This document shows, in pieces, positions 15,845-24,407 of a DNA stretch of 64,000 nt. This DNA is from DATLRC01 sp035478435 (GTDB lineage Bacteria > Patescibacteriota > Saccharimonadia > Saccharimonadales > UBA4665), in NCBI GenBank assembly GCA_035478435.1, contig DATIJT010000020.1, forward strand, positions 38,116-102,115, written 5' to 3'. The notes below the pieces were generated by a model. The model saw nothing but the letters and a program-made list of their open reading frames with translations, had not been told where the DNA came from and ran no database searches. Position numbers and translations under genes: made by a program. Every line of letters starts with the position of its first letter. Position 1 is the stretch's first letter.

Positions 15845-17627
15845 TCAGTCTAGCTCCTTGTACTTGTTTAAGTAGTAAATCATATTGCTTGGCACGTTCT
15901 AGCAAATCACGAGTCGCCGCCTCGCCAGCGGTTTCTAGTTCAGTTGCCACGCTTTGTTTTTGCTTTTTTACAAATTGTTCCACCAGCCGGGCCTGCAACC
16001 GAGCCGCTTCGTAATGAAGTTCCGTGAGCTCAAGGCCTTGGTAGAGTTCCTCATACTGTAATGCTAGTATTTTAGCATATTCTACGAGGTTTTGCACCTT
16101 TTTTAACTCCTCGTCTTTGCCGGAAAAGTCGGGGTTTTGTTTCAGGAATTTCATGACTTCACGGGCTTCTTCAGAGTAGAGCATGTCGGACTCCATGACC
16201 GCCAAGTACTGCCTGAGCCCAGGCCGAAGTAGCATCAAGCTCAAGAAATGGTCTTGAGTTTTGATATTTTCAATCATTTCTCTGGCTAGCAGCTTGGGTT
16301 CGGTTTTCATGCGACGCTGGCGCGTTGGCTCATCTGCTGATTTGGTTTGCTTGAGTTTTGATTTGAGGGCTTCGACACTCACTTGGATGGTACTGGCAAT
16401 AGAGTTTAGGTAGTGGTCTTGTTCTACGGGGTCGGCTAGGCCGCGCACCACCGGCAGTAAGATATCGCTGTATTGGCGTTTGCCTTCGGCGGAGGTGATG
16501 TTGAGCAACTTTTTGTAGCGCTCCATCAGCCAATCCAGGGCGTATTCGTGCTTTTGAATAATTTCTTGCCACTTAGAAGCGTCCTTTTGGATAAGTTCGT
16601 CCGGGTCTTTGCCGCTCGGTATAGTAATGATGCTAAGCGAGACTTTGACCCGGCTAGCGATCGGTATGGCCCGCTCGGTGGCAGCCAGCCCGGCCTTGTC
16701 AGCGTCAAAACAGAGACGGATATCGCCCGTGAAGCGGCTGAGGGCTTTGAGGTGCGGTTCGGTCAGCGCCGTCCCGGCGGTGGCCACCACTTGCTGTACG
16801 CCAGCTTGATGACTAGCGATCACGTCCAAATTGCCCTCGACCAAAACTGCGAATTGGCTTTTACGGATAGATTCTTTGGCCAGGTGCAACCCGTAAATAT
16901 GCCGGCTTTTGTCGTACAGAACCGTTTGCGGAGTGTTGATGTACTTCGGCGCGCTTGCACCGGGTCCGTCCTGGTGCATATCTTCCAGGAGGCGGGCCGT
17001 GAAGCCGATCACCCGGCCTTGCGGATCCTGCAGCGGGATCATCAACCGGCCGCGGAACATGTCTTGCACGCCGCCTCGGTAACTACGTGAGCTCAGGCCG
17101 GCCTGTTTGATTTCCGCCTCCGTAAAGCCCTTGCTCTTGGCAAAACTTACCAGCGCCGAACCGTTGTTAGGCGAGTAGCCTAACCGCCATTCCAGCGCCG
17201 TGGCTTTGGTGAATTGGCGCTTGGTTAGCACGTATCGCAGGGCTGTTTTATTTTTGGAAAACTGGACTTGATAAAATTTAGCGCTCAGCTCTAGCAGTTC
17301 GTACAAACGCTCTTTGTTAGGCCCGCCGCGCTGGCCCTGGCCGCGGAACTGTTCGATATCTATGCCAGCTTTGCGGGCCAGCAGCTCCAGGGCACCCTTA
17401 AATTCCAGCCCCTCCATTTCCATAACGAAGCTGAACATATTGCCGCCTTTGCCAGATGAAAAGTCATGCCAAATCTGCTTTTCCGGGCTGACCATCAGGC
17501 TAGGCGTTTTTTCGGCCGTAAAGGGTGATAGGCCGCGCCAGTTCCGCCCGGCACGCTTGAGCTGGACATACTCGCCAATCACATCTTCAATACTCAACCG
17601 CGTTTTTACTTCCTCTACCGCATCCAT
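15822..17627 (-). CDS. dnaG: DNA primase
   Basis: The 601-residue protein has an N-terminal CHC2-type region (residues 1-95), the RNA-polymerase core with TOPRIM (LVEGNLDVIASHQAG, then RLCFDADKAGLAATERA) at about 255-330, and a helical helicase-binding C-terminus. It makes RNA primers at the fork. Notably all four zinc ligands are replaced: positions that should be C-x2-H are S34/T37, and C-x2-C are D55/S58, although the surrounding EKTPS and SPEKQIWH are kept. A GATACT box lies 7 bases before the ATG. It forms an operon with rpoD. Confidence 0.95.
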   Translation of the reverse strand: MDAVEEVKTRLSIEDVIGEYVQLKRAGRNWRGLSPFTAEKTPSLMVSPEKQIWHDFSSGKGGNMFSFVMEMEGLEFKGALELLARKAGIDIEQFRGQGQRGGPNKERLYELLELSAKFYQVQFSKNKTALRYVLTKRQFTKATALEWRLGYSPNNGSALVSFAKSKGFTEAEIKQAGLSSRSYRGGVQDMFRGRLMIPLQDPQGRVIGFTARLLEDMHQDGPGASAPKYINTPQTVLYDKSRHIYGLHLAKESIRKSQFAVLVEGNLDVIASHQAGVQQVVATAGTALTEPHLKALSRFTGDIRLCFDADKAGLAATERAIPIASRVKVSLSIITIPSGKDPDELIQKDASKWQEIIQKHEYALDWLMERYKKLLNITSAEGKRQYSDILLPVVRGLADPVEQDHYLNSIASTIQVSVEALKSKLKQTKSADEPTRQRRMKTEPKLLAREMIENIKTQDHFLSLMLLRPGLRQYLAVMESDMLYSEEAREVMKFLKQNPDFSGKDEELKKVQNLVEYAKILALQYEELYQGLELTELHYEAARLQARLVEQFVKKQKQSVATELETAGEAATRDLLERAKQYDLLLKQVQGARLNEPQETS

Positions 17628-17671
17628 AAGAATAAGTATCTAGTATCTAGGAGTTAGGGGCAAGCATAAGA

Positions 17672-17696
17672 AAAGAGCCGGGTTGAGCGGCTCTTT
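17672..17696 (-). terminator. Rho-independent terminator after 17727-18188
   Basis: Nine-base-pair stem AAAGAGCCG / CGGCTCTTT with a 7-base loop. On the minus strand it is followed by TTCTT. It lies just downstream of the hypothetical gene at 17727 and ahead of dnaG. Confidence 0.7.
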
Positions 17697-17726
17697 ATTT
17701 TGGGTTTATATCCTACCCTTTAACGT

Positions 17727-18188
17727 TTAAACAATTCCGTTGCGCTTAGCTTGCCGGTATTGCTCCTGAACATTGTCTGCCGCTTTAGAAGCACGGCGTT
17801 CTAGATTTCTTTGGCTTACAGCGAGATGTTTAACTTCAGTACGCAGCCCTCTAGCCTTATTGTCTTCATTGGGATAGTAATTGTGGTTTTGTTCTCTCTT
17901 GAAATAAATAGCACGCCGTACAGCATGCGGCAGAAAGCTTGGTGCCGGTTTCGGGATAGCCCATTCCAGCGTTTCCGGGTGTTCATCCGTATACTGACGG
18001 TATTCCGTCCTAATCCGCTCTGCTATCTTGCCTACCGCCATGGCATCCTCAGTGTCTTGCTTCATAGCATGGGCCATATGTTCGGCCTCGATCGGATCTT
18101 TTATCCACGTACCTTCACGATAGTTTTGTATTTCTGGATGCATTTGAGGATCCATTGGTTCTGATTGTAATTCTGGACCGTGTGTCAT
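17727..18188 (-). CDS. Hypothetical protein, 153 aa
   Basis: A highly charged soluble protein with many His, Glu, Arg and Lys residues, an N-terminal HxxP-rich disordered part and a C-terminal helical region (ERRASKAADNVQEQYRQAK) that could be coiled-coil. No motif recognised. A perfect TTGACA-17-TACTAT promoter lies about 50 bases upstream with a palindrome on the -10, so this gene is probably regulated. Confidence 0.65.
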   Translation of the reverse strand: MTHGPELQSEPMDPQMHPEIQNYREGTWIKDPIEAEHMAHAMKQDTEDAMAVGKIAERIRTEYRQYTDEHPETLEWAIPKPAPSFLPHAVRRAIYFKREQNHNYYPNEDNKARGLRTEVKHLAVSQRNLERRASKAADNVQEQYRQAKRNGIV

Positions 18189-18231
18189 AGCTTTTAACCT
18201 TATTTAATTACTAGTTTTACTGTTTATTTAA

Positions 18232-18267
18232 CTACTATATAGTAGCAAATTATTGCTATTTTGTCAA
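18232..18267 (-). promoter_or_regulatory. Promoter with 14-bp palindrome over the -10
   Basis: Minus strand -35 TTGACA (18262-18267), 17-base spacer, -10 TACTAT (18239-18244). A perfect palindrome CTACTATATAGTAG (18232-18245) covers the -10 and start region, a likely repressor site for the gene at 17727. Confidence 0.65.
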
Positions 18268-18272
18268 TATAG

Positions 18273-19403
18273 TTAAGTTTGTGCTTGAGCCTCGGCGATC
18301 TCTATGTAGTTGGAATCAAGTAATGCTGCTTCGCTCTGGCGTAGGACAAGTGGTAATACGCCGGTCGTATAGCGTGGCAAACCTTTGGCGGGGCGGCCGG
18401 CATTGCCCGTTACCAAGTGGCTGAGCGAACCAAGGTAATCGATGCTGCCAGCGGTTAGCCCGGCCACCATAGCCGCGCCTAGCACCGGGCTGTAGCATTC
18501 GACTCTATGGCGTCGTTCGTCCCACTTGGTTTTGGCACCCTCGAACACAAACTGGCGTTCGCCGTTAGCCCCTTTGCGCCAGCTTAGGACCGGTACGGCT
18601 ACATAAGGCGCTTGGCTGACACCAAAACTCAGGCGGTATCGCCGTGGCGCTACTTCTGGATCTTGTGACACTAAAAGCCCTTCTACTCGGGCTGGAACCG
18701 GTTCATACCTTACCTCTGGCGGTAGTTGTTCGCGCAGCACCCGCACCGGCTGCACTTCCCCGTCCAGCCTGACTTTAAATTCGGCAAAAAGTTTATGGCG
18801 GAGTAGGTACTCCAGATCCGCTATTTCCCCGCGGGATAGTTGGTCTAGGTAAGCATCAATCATTTTAGGCCTTTTTTCCGAGCGTACCCTTCGGATGAGT
18901 TGGGCCCTGACTTCATCTATCGGCATTTCTAGTTCTCGACAAAGCCCTTTAAATTCCTGTGGCTTCAGCCGGCGCAGCCTTTTAGCTACCTCCGACTCTA
19001 CCGCTGGTGGCCGATAGATTTGGACGTCGGCTTGCAACCAACGCAGGGGCTGATCATGTTTCATCACATCGGCCAGGTTGCGCGCATCGGCTTTTATAGC
19101 CTGCCGATGCCCGGCCAGGCCTTGCCTAAGTGGGTCGCGGTCTGCCCTTCTGGCGACCCAACTGTTCGGGTAGGTTAGCCGCCTTAGGCCATTTTCGACA
19201 TTGCTTACATAGGGCGCTTCCACTAAACCGGCCAGCGGCGCATACAAAACACCGGCCACTGCCAGCCCATCCAACCCACGCCCAAAATTAACGCTACATA
19301 CCTCCCCCGCCTCAGTTTCGACCGGCGGATATATGGTGACCCGGCTATCGGCCAAATTAGGGTGTAAACTGCCTAAGTCAAATCGAGATTCCACTCTACT
19401 CAT
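18273..19403 (-). CDS. Hypothetical protein, 376 aa
   Basis: A soluble, arginine-rich protein with no signal peptide and no clear membrane helix. The central part is helical and basic (RLRRLKPQEFKGLCREL, LIRRVRSEKRPKM); the C-terminal half looks beta-rich. TATACT ends 13 bases before the ATG, giving a very short leader. The composition (basic, helical) would fit nucleic-acid binding, but I recognise no family. Confidence 0.65.
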   Translation of the reverse strand: MSRVESRFDLGSLHPNLADSRVTIYPPVETEAGEVCSVNFGRGLDGLAVAGVLYAPLAGLVEAPYVSNVENGLRRLTYPNSWVARRADRDPLRQGLAGHRQAIKADARNLADVMKHDQPLRWLQADVQIYRPPAVESEVAKRLRRLKPQEFKGLCRELEMPIDEVRAQLIRRVRSEKRPKMIDAYLDQLSRGEIADLEYLLRHKLFAEFKVRLDGEVQPVRVLREQLPPEVRYEPVPARVEGLLVSQDPEVAPRRYRLSFGVSQAPYVAVPVLSWRKGANGERQFVFEGAKTKWDERRHRVECYSPVLGAAMVAGLTAGSIDYLGSLSHLVTGNAGRPAKGLPRYTTGVLPLVLRQSEAALLDSNYIEIAEAQAQT

Positions 19404-19486
19404 ACGCTTTAAAATTAGTATAACTCCTTAGCCCGAATAACAGGGAATGTTTGAGTCGATTAACCCCTTATGGTTAAATAAGACTC

Positions 19487-20113
19487 ATGCAACCGCAACA
19501 AATCTATGTGCCGCCGCCAAAGGGCCAGAATCCTTATGATTTTATCGTCAATCCTGCCAAGCCACCCAAACGTAGCCTATTGAACGGTGGGACTTCCCTA
19601 GCCACCAGGCTACTATTAGCCGCTGCCGGTTTATTCATCTTGGTCATTTTAGTGGCTGTGGTTCTTAGGTTCTTCAACGGCGGCTCCGGCACTTCTAGCA
19701 GTTCACTTTTGTCTTTGGCTCAGACCCAAAATGAGCTTATCCGGGTATCCGACGCCGGTTTCCAAGCAGCTAAAGACCCAAGCACCAAAAACTTGGCCAT
19801 CACCGCCAAGCTGGGCCTGCAGTCTGACCAACAAGAGCTAGTCAATTACCTTAAAACTCACGGCACCAAGGTCACAGCCAATAAATTAGGGCTTTTGGAA
19901 AACAAGACTACTGACCAACGACTGGCCGCCGCCTTATCGGCCGGCAATTACGACTCGACTTTTAGAAATATTATGCAGAGTAGTCTGAATAGTTACAGCG
20001 CTGCCCTCTCCCGCACTTACAGCGCCACTAAAAATAAAGCCACTCGCCAATTACTAAGTGACGACTACAAAGCCGCCCAGTTGTTAATCAGCCAATCCCA
20101 GCAACAAAGTTAA
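19487..20113 (+). CDS. Single-pass membrane protein, hypothetical
   Basis: A proline-rich cytoplasmic N-terminus (residues 1-40), one transmembrane helix (about 41-62, LLLAAAGLFILVILVAVVL), a Gly/Ser linker and a 140-residue helical exported domain. Promoter TTGAGT (19451-19456), 17-base spacer, TTAAAT (19474-19479) and only 7 bases to the ATG, so leaderless. No homologue recognised; the anchor plus helical exported domain suggests an envelope role. Confidence 0.75.
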   Translation: MQPQQIYVPPPKGQNPYDFIVNPAKPPKRSLLNGGTSLATRLLLAAAGLFILVILVAVVLRFFNGGSGTSSSSLLSLAQTQNELIRVSDAGFQAAKDPSTKNLAITAKLGLQSDQQELVNYLKTHGTKVTANKLGLLENKTTDQRLAAALSAGNYDSTFRNIMQSSLNSYSAALSRTYSATKNKATRQLLSDDYKAAQLLISQSQQQS

Positions 20114-20169
20114 TACTTATTTAATAATATTGTGGCATAATAACAAAATTATTGTTATAATTATGCTAT

Positions 20170-20757
20170 ATGGGTTTTGAGTTTTCAACTTTACCATCCG
20201 ACTATGAGTTTGCCCTACCTGGGAGTTCTGTGGTTTTACGGAGGGTCAATGCCGAAAATTTCGAAAATATGTGGCAACTGCTTAATAACAACCGACAAGA
20301 GTTGCATCCTCTAAATCCGGGCATAACAGCGGAAAAACCGACTTCGGAGGAACTATACGCGATTAAAGTGGAGGGCCGAAGTGCCGTACCGACCATACAC
20401 TTTGGTATTTGGGATAGCGAGGAATTGGTCGGGCACATCTATTTACGGGAGCAACAACGCGATGTTATAGGCAATACCCATGTCCCCTCAGCAGATAAAA
20501 AAGAAATCGGCTTCTTCATCGACAAATCCCGCTATGGTCGCGGCTATGCTACCGAAGGAGTTAGGGCTATAACAGAGTTTGCTTTTAATGTCTTAGGCGT
20601 AGAAGTAGTTACGGCTTTAGTAAAAGAAACAAATCCTGCTAGCGCCCGTGTCTTACAAAAGGCCAGCTTCGAGCACGTAGACAATGTTAAGATTAAAGAC
20701 CTTCCGGAAAGTTTTGGAATCAACTGGCTCTTTGCTAGAGAGCGTGATAGTAGTTAA
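20170..20757 (+). CDS. GNAT N-acetyltransferase (RimJ/RimL-like)
   Basis: 195 residues with the acetyl-CoA binding motif A (IGFFIDKSRYGRGYATEGVR, about residues 117-136) and motif B (NPASARVLQKASFEHV). This arrangement is typical of the RimJ/RimL/SpeG branch that acetylates protein N-termini, polyamines or antibiotics. The acceptor is unknown. Extended -10 TGTTATAAT (box 20156-20161) ends 8 bases before this ATG, so probably leaderless. Confidence 0.88.
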   Translation: MGFEFSTLPSDYEFALPGSSVVLRRVNAENFENMWQLLNNNRQELHPLNPGITAEKPTSEELYAIKVEGRSAVPTIHFGIWDSEELVGHIYLREQQRDVIGNTHVPSADKKEIGFFIDKSRYGRGYATEGVRAITEFAFNVLGVEVVTALVKETNPASARVLQKASFEHVDNVKIKDLPESFGINWLFARERDSS

Positions 20758-20793
20758 TCAGTTTGGAACTTTAACTCTGGCTAAACGATTGTG

Positions 20794-21192
20794 CTAACTT
20801 TTCGCTACTAAATCGTAGCTGTGGCGGATTAAGTCCTGGATTTCTTCCCAGGGTAGCTGCCCCGTCAGGACAATGGTATTCCAGTGTTTTTTATTCAGAT
20901 GGTAACCTTCTAGCACTGTTTCGTACTTTTCGCGCAAAACTTTGCTGAGCTCGGGATCGCACTTTAAGCTCAGCCGCACTGGAGTTTTACCTTCGCTGAT
21001 GAGGGCGAACATTTTACCCCGATTTGCACTAGCAACATCGGGGTTACCCCGACCTTCCGCGTCGTGGTTTTCGCCACTCCCGACGTTATCAGGCGGGATA
21101 AACTTATAAACAGCCACATCCTTGCCAAACGGATAATCCAGCCGGGCATTGGGCAGGCTCAAAATGTATTCTTCAACAGTCTTATGATCCAT
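20794..21192 (-). CDS. MmcQ/YjbR-family protein
   Basis: The ends match the YjbR fold: LPNARLDYPFGKDVAVYKF at the start and LSLKCDPE, GYHLNKKHWNTI, LIRHSYDLV later. These proteins bind DNA or act in stress responses; the role is poorly known. Between the first strand and GKMFALISEG there is an extra hydrophilic stretch of about 25 residues (PPDNVGSGENHDAEGRGNP...) that usual family members (about 110-120 aa) lack. Extended -10 TGCTAAAAT lies 7 bases before the ATG. Confidence 0.82.
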   Translation of the reverse strand: MDHKTVEEYILSLPNARLDYPFGKDVAVYKFIPPDNVGSGENHDAEGRGNPDVASANRGKMFALISEGKTPVRLSLKCDPELSKVLREKYETVLEGYHLNKKHWNTIVLTGQLPWEEIQDLIRHSYDLVAKS

Positions 21193-21233
21193 CCAATTGA
21201 TTTTAGCAAATAGCCTTACGGTTTCAGCGGATT

Positions 21234-22094
21234 TTAGGCAGCCTCATCGCTAGGTAACTTTAAGGGGTGATTTTCTAGGTAGACTTGCGCCGCTGGGTCA
21301 CCCGAAAAATAAGTAATTATATCTAACAACTTTTCGCTCTCCAGACGAAGACGCTTGACTTCATGGGCCCGGTGCCGGATATCCGCTAATTCTTTAATCG
21401 GCTCGAAACCCAGGCCCGCCAGCAAGTAGCCCACCACCAAAACTTCTAATTTCTCTCCCAGGACACGGGCAACAAATGAGGGCTGTATTTCGGTCATTTC
21501 CTGGCCTTGATCAAAAACCGTATTAATCAGGAAAAGTATAGTTTTTAGCTTATTTATTCCTACGTTCGCAAAATCGGTATAGGCACTCTCAACTACAGCA
21601 TTGGCTTCACCTTCGCCCCATCTCCACGGCTTAACAGCTTGCCTTAAGACTTCCAGCTTTGATGAGAAGCTCGGGATATTAAAGAGCGTGCCTGGTCTTA
21701 ACTTAGGGCTATGCCTTAGACGGCTCGGGTCAAGCCCCTGGGCAACAAAGAAACGGGCGCTGCCAATAAACTGATCTGGAGACGCGGGTTCTGCCTTTGT
21801 TATATCCACACACCCCCCAAACACGACAGATACATTAGTAAAAAATTGTCTGCGGGCAGCCAAAACATTCTGATCAGGAGCTCTCCAGTCTAAGGGTTGG
21901 CTGCCTAGGGTCGCATGGCTGTTTAACTCCTCTAGAAAAGTCGCTTCCTCTAAAGCACCTATAGGCCACTTACAGCCTAACGCTTCCAACCATAACCGAT
22001 CCTCTTTAGATAGTGGCTTACAATCTGTAGTCAGAGTTTCAAGAGTAGTTAGTCCAGATTCAAGGACAGGGATATGTTCAGGCCCAATCGACAT
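21234..22094 (-). CDS. Hypothetical protein, 286 aa
   Basis: A soluble, mostly helical protein with no signal peptide. A tryptophan-rich spot (PWRWGEGEAN) occurs mid-protein. TATAAT ends about 12 bases before the ATG, so the leader is very short. Not recognised. Its neighbours (MmcQ-like and oligoribonuclease) have their own promoters, so context is uninformative. Confidence 0.65.
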   Translation of the reverse strand: MSIGPEHIPVLESGLTTLETLTTDCKPLSKEDRLWLEALGCKWPIGALEEATFLEELNSHATLGSQPLDWRAPDQNVLAARRQFFTNVSVVFGGCVDITKAEPASPDQFIGSARFFVAQGLDPSRLRHSPKLRPGTLFNIPSFSSKLEVLRQAVKPWRWGEGEANAVVESAYTDFANVGINKLKTILFLINTVFDQGQEMTEIQPSFVARVLGEKLEVLVVGYLLAGLGFEPIKELADIRHRAHEVKRLRLESEKLLDIITYFSGDPAAQVYLENHPLKLPSDEAA

Positions 22095-22120
22095 AATTAA
22101 GCGTAAATTATAAACTTAAT

Positions 22121-22690
22121 TTATTTATTGTCAAGCTGGCCTTTTTGCTTAAACCATTCTAGGTAATGTTGCAGTTCAGCGATGCTGGCCTGGATGTCGT
22201 CGAAGGCGCGGTGGACTTCTTTTTTTTCGTACACTACATCGTATTTGCCCTGCATCAATACCTTCCAAGCGCTAACGTCCAGCATACGGTAGTGCAGTTT
22301 TAGCTCCAGCTCCGGCCAAAACTTTTGGATGAATTTGCGGTCATTGTGGATGGAGTTGCCCGCCAGCACCGCCGGTTCGTCGCCGAAGTGTTCTTTAACT
22401 AGCGCTATCAAATCTTGTTCAACCATAGCGCTAGCCTTACCGGTTTCCAACTTGTGAACAAATTCGTCGCGGTTTTGCGGGTAATCGCGCCACCAAATGT
22501 TGGCTTGCATCAGTTCCAAGACCGCCTCGCGCTGCTGGCTCAGGCCGGCTTCGTAAGAACCTAAAGTCTTGAAGTCAAAATCCGTCACTTCGGCCGCAAC
22601 TTCCAGGATCAGATCTTTTTCCGGGTCTAGGCCGGTCATCTCCAGGTCAATCCAGAGCAATTTGGTTGGAACAGCGTTTTTATCTATCAT
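22121..22690 (-). CDS. orn: Oligoribonuclease
   Basis: DEDDh exonuclease motifs are present: ExoI WIDLEMTGLD (about residues 13-22), ExoII around LAGNSIHNDRKFI, and ExoIII HRAFDDIQASI (about 155-165). Length (189 aa) is normal. It degrades 2-5-nt RNA to mononucleotides and finishes RNA turnover and pGpG removal. MIDKNAVP is taken as the start since TATAAT (22698-22703) is 7 bases upstream; an earlier ATG lies within the promoter. Confidence 0.95.
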   Translation of the reverse strand: MIDKNAVPTKLLWIDLEMTGLDPEKDLILEVAAEVTDFDFKTLGSYEAGLSQQREAVLELMQANIWWRDYPQNRDEFVHKLETGKASAMVEQDLIALVKEHFGDEPAVLAGNSIHNDRKFIQKFWPELELKLHYRMLDVSAWKVLMQGKYDVVYEKKEVHRAFDDIQASIAELQHYLEWFKQKGQLDNK

Positions 22691-22783
22691 TAATGACATT
22701 ATACTGCACACGGTCCGGTAACTATTGTTGTTAAATTACTGGACAACAGGAATATAATTAACCTATAACTAAGGAGAATTGTT

Positions 22784-23200
22784 ATGAACGTCGAAATTCA
22801 TTGGCTAGGCGTCTTTTTGGCCGCCGTTAGCAGCATGGCAGTAGGCAGCATTTGGTACGCCAAAGGCGTGTTTGGCGCTAAATGGCAAAATCTAGTCGGA
22901 CTCAAAGACGAACAAATGAAAAAGGGCGCGGCCAAAGCCTTGGCCTGGACGTTTGTGATGTCGCTGTTAACTGCTTATATACTGGCCCATTTTGTAGAGT
23001 TGTCGCACAGCTTCTACCACTATTCATACGTCCAGACCGGCCTGACCACCGCTTTCTGGGCCTGGCTGGGCCTGGTGTTCACCAGAGTAGTCACCCACGA
23101 CCTGTTTGAGCAACGCAAGATGGCCTTGACGACCCTGACGATTAGCAACGAATTGGTTACATTGCTGGCCATGGGCTTGGTAATCGGCCTAGTGCGCTAG
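22784..23200 (+). CDS. DUF1761 integral membrane protein
   Basis: 138 residues with four hydrophobic segments (about 6-24, 48-68, 82-102 and 115-135). The N-terminal motif AVGSIWYAKGVFGAKW is characteristic of DUF1761 proteins, whose function is unknown. A strong AAGGAG site lies 7 bases before the ATG. A TATAAT box at 22753-22758 gives a 5' leader of about 20 bases. Confidence 0.85.
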   Translation: MNVEIHWLGVFLAAVSSMAVGSIWYAKGVFGAKWQNLVGLKDEQMKKGAAKALAWTFVMSLLTAYILAHFVELSHSFYHYSYVQTGLTTAFWAWLGLVFTRVVTHDLFEQRKMALTTLTISNELVTLLAMGLVIGLVR

Positions 23201-23256
23201 TTTTACTTGCAACTATTGATATAGACTTTCTTTATATAAAAGTTTATAATATGGTT

Positions 23257-23652
23257 ATGTACACTCCTGAAGTAAGCTTTACAGATCCACAGTACGCACA
23301 CTTTGAGCTAGACTTGGATGTGCTATTGCCTAAATTTATCGCGGCCGCGAATGACGCAAGCCGGCAGAGGTTTGGCGGCCATAGCTTCTTGAACCCTACC
23401 CACATAAGTTTGACGCCTGTCCTATTAGAACAGCCTTCCATCGTATTTCGTGCCTGGCACCAAACTAGTGGCGAACGGCCTGCTGTCGTTCAGCCGCACG
23501 ATACTGTTCTTAGTTTTTATTCACAAGATGGGGGTGCTTTTATGAAAACTGAGGGAGATATTCACTACCTGTTATCCGCAAGCGAACTTCTATTTATACG
23601 AGGACTGACTTCACAAATAATTGCTTGCTCAGAAGCTGGAATTACATACTAG
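23257..23652 (+). CDS. Hypothetical protein, 131 aa
   Basis: TATAAT (23245-23250) is 6 bases before this ATG; the ATG directly abutting the box at 23251 would be too close. Soluble and beta-rich by appearance, no motif recognised. Its 3' end overlaps the convergent FMN-reductase gene by 11 bases. Confidence 0.65.
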   Translation: MYTPEVSFTDPQYAHFELDLDVLLPKFIAAANDASRQRFGGHSFLNPTHISLTPVLLEQPSIVFRAWHQTSGERPAVVQPHDTVLSFYSQDGGAFMKTEGDIHYLLSASELLFIRGLTSQIIACSEAGITY

Positions 23653-24253
23653 AGTTTATAAATTTCTTGGTTTTAGTCTTAGCTTCCATCAAGGCGTCGC
23701 TGAACCACTCTAGTTCAGCCAGCAAGGCCTGGAGAGTCGCCGATGGGCCAGCCAACCGTTCGGCTACTTCTTCGCTGGCGGTGCCGTTTTCATCGAAAGT
23801 TTCACTGACCCGCATAGTTAATGCCAAATTGGTTGGAATTACTACGGCACGGATTTCTGAAATCACGTGCTTCAGGTGCGAAGCCGCCCTGGCGCCGCCG
23901 GCCGAGCCGTGCGAGACGATAGCAAATGGCTTGTACTTAACTTGCCAGTCGATATAGTCTAGAGCGTTTTTAAGTACCGCGGGGATTGAGTGATTATATT
24001 CCGGTGTAACGATTATATAAGCCTCAAATTCCTCCAGTTTGGCGAGCCATTTTTTGGCTGCTTCGTTTGGGTGCCGTTCGGGGTTAAAGCGCGGCGAGGC
24101 CTCTTCATCGAAAAACGGCAAAGGGTAATCTTGCAGGTCCAGCAGCTCTACTTTTGCCCCTTCAACACCTTTAGCATTGTTCACCACCCATTCCGCCAAT
24201 TTGGCGCTGTGGCGTCCTGGACGAGTACTACCTAGAATGATCGCTAGTTTCAT
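23642..24253 (-). CDS. NADPH-dependent FMN reductase
   Basis: Flavodoxin-like fold of the NADPH-dependent FMN reductase family: LAIILGSTRPGRHSAKLAEW (FMN phosphate loop, residues 3-22), VTPEYNHSIPAVLKNALDY (about 83-101) and VSHGSAGGARAASHL (about 112-126). Length (203 aa) is normal. It reduces FMN, quinones or azo compounds using NAD(P)H. AGGAGA lies 7 bases before the ATG. The divergent HxlR gene and shared inverted repeats suggest redox or electrophile control. Confidence 0.92.
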   Translation of the reverse strand: MKLAIILGSTRPGRHSAKLAEWVVNNAKGVEGAKVELLDLQDYPLPFFDEEASPRFNPERHPNEAAKKWLAKLEEFEAYIIVTPEYNHSIPAVLKNALDYIDWQVKYKPFAIVSHGSAGGARAASHLKHVISEIRAVVIPTNLALTMRVSETFDENGTASEEVAERLAGPSATLQALLAELEWFSDALMEAKTKTKKFINSSM

Positions 24254-24278
24254 TTTTAACTCTCCTATGCTATATTTT

Positions 24279-24313
24279 GTATAGTTAAGTATATTACATT
24301 ACTATACTTTGTA
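24279..24313. promoter_or_regulatory. Shared operator/promoter between FMN reductase and HxlR genes
   Basis: Inverted half sites GTATAGT (24279-24285) and ACTATAC (24301-24307), plus an overlapping AAGTATA (24287-24293)/TATACTT (24303-24309) pair. The reductase promoter, minus strand TTTACA, 16-base spacer and TATACT, is embedded in them. HxlR regulators bind such repeats in front of divergent oxidoreductase genes. Confidence 0.65.
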
Positions 24314-24407
24314 AAGCAATGAAAAATTCTACGAAATCTTTAATACCCAAAACCCCTACGCTTGAGCCAGTTTGGGTGCGGCCCTGCGGAACGCAAGCGA
24401 GGTGTAT

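Noticed and set aside
16473..17090. 205-codon plus-strand ORF inside dnaG
   Set aside because: Shadow frame of dnaG with no promoter, ribosome site or recognisable domain.
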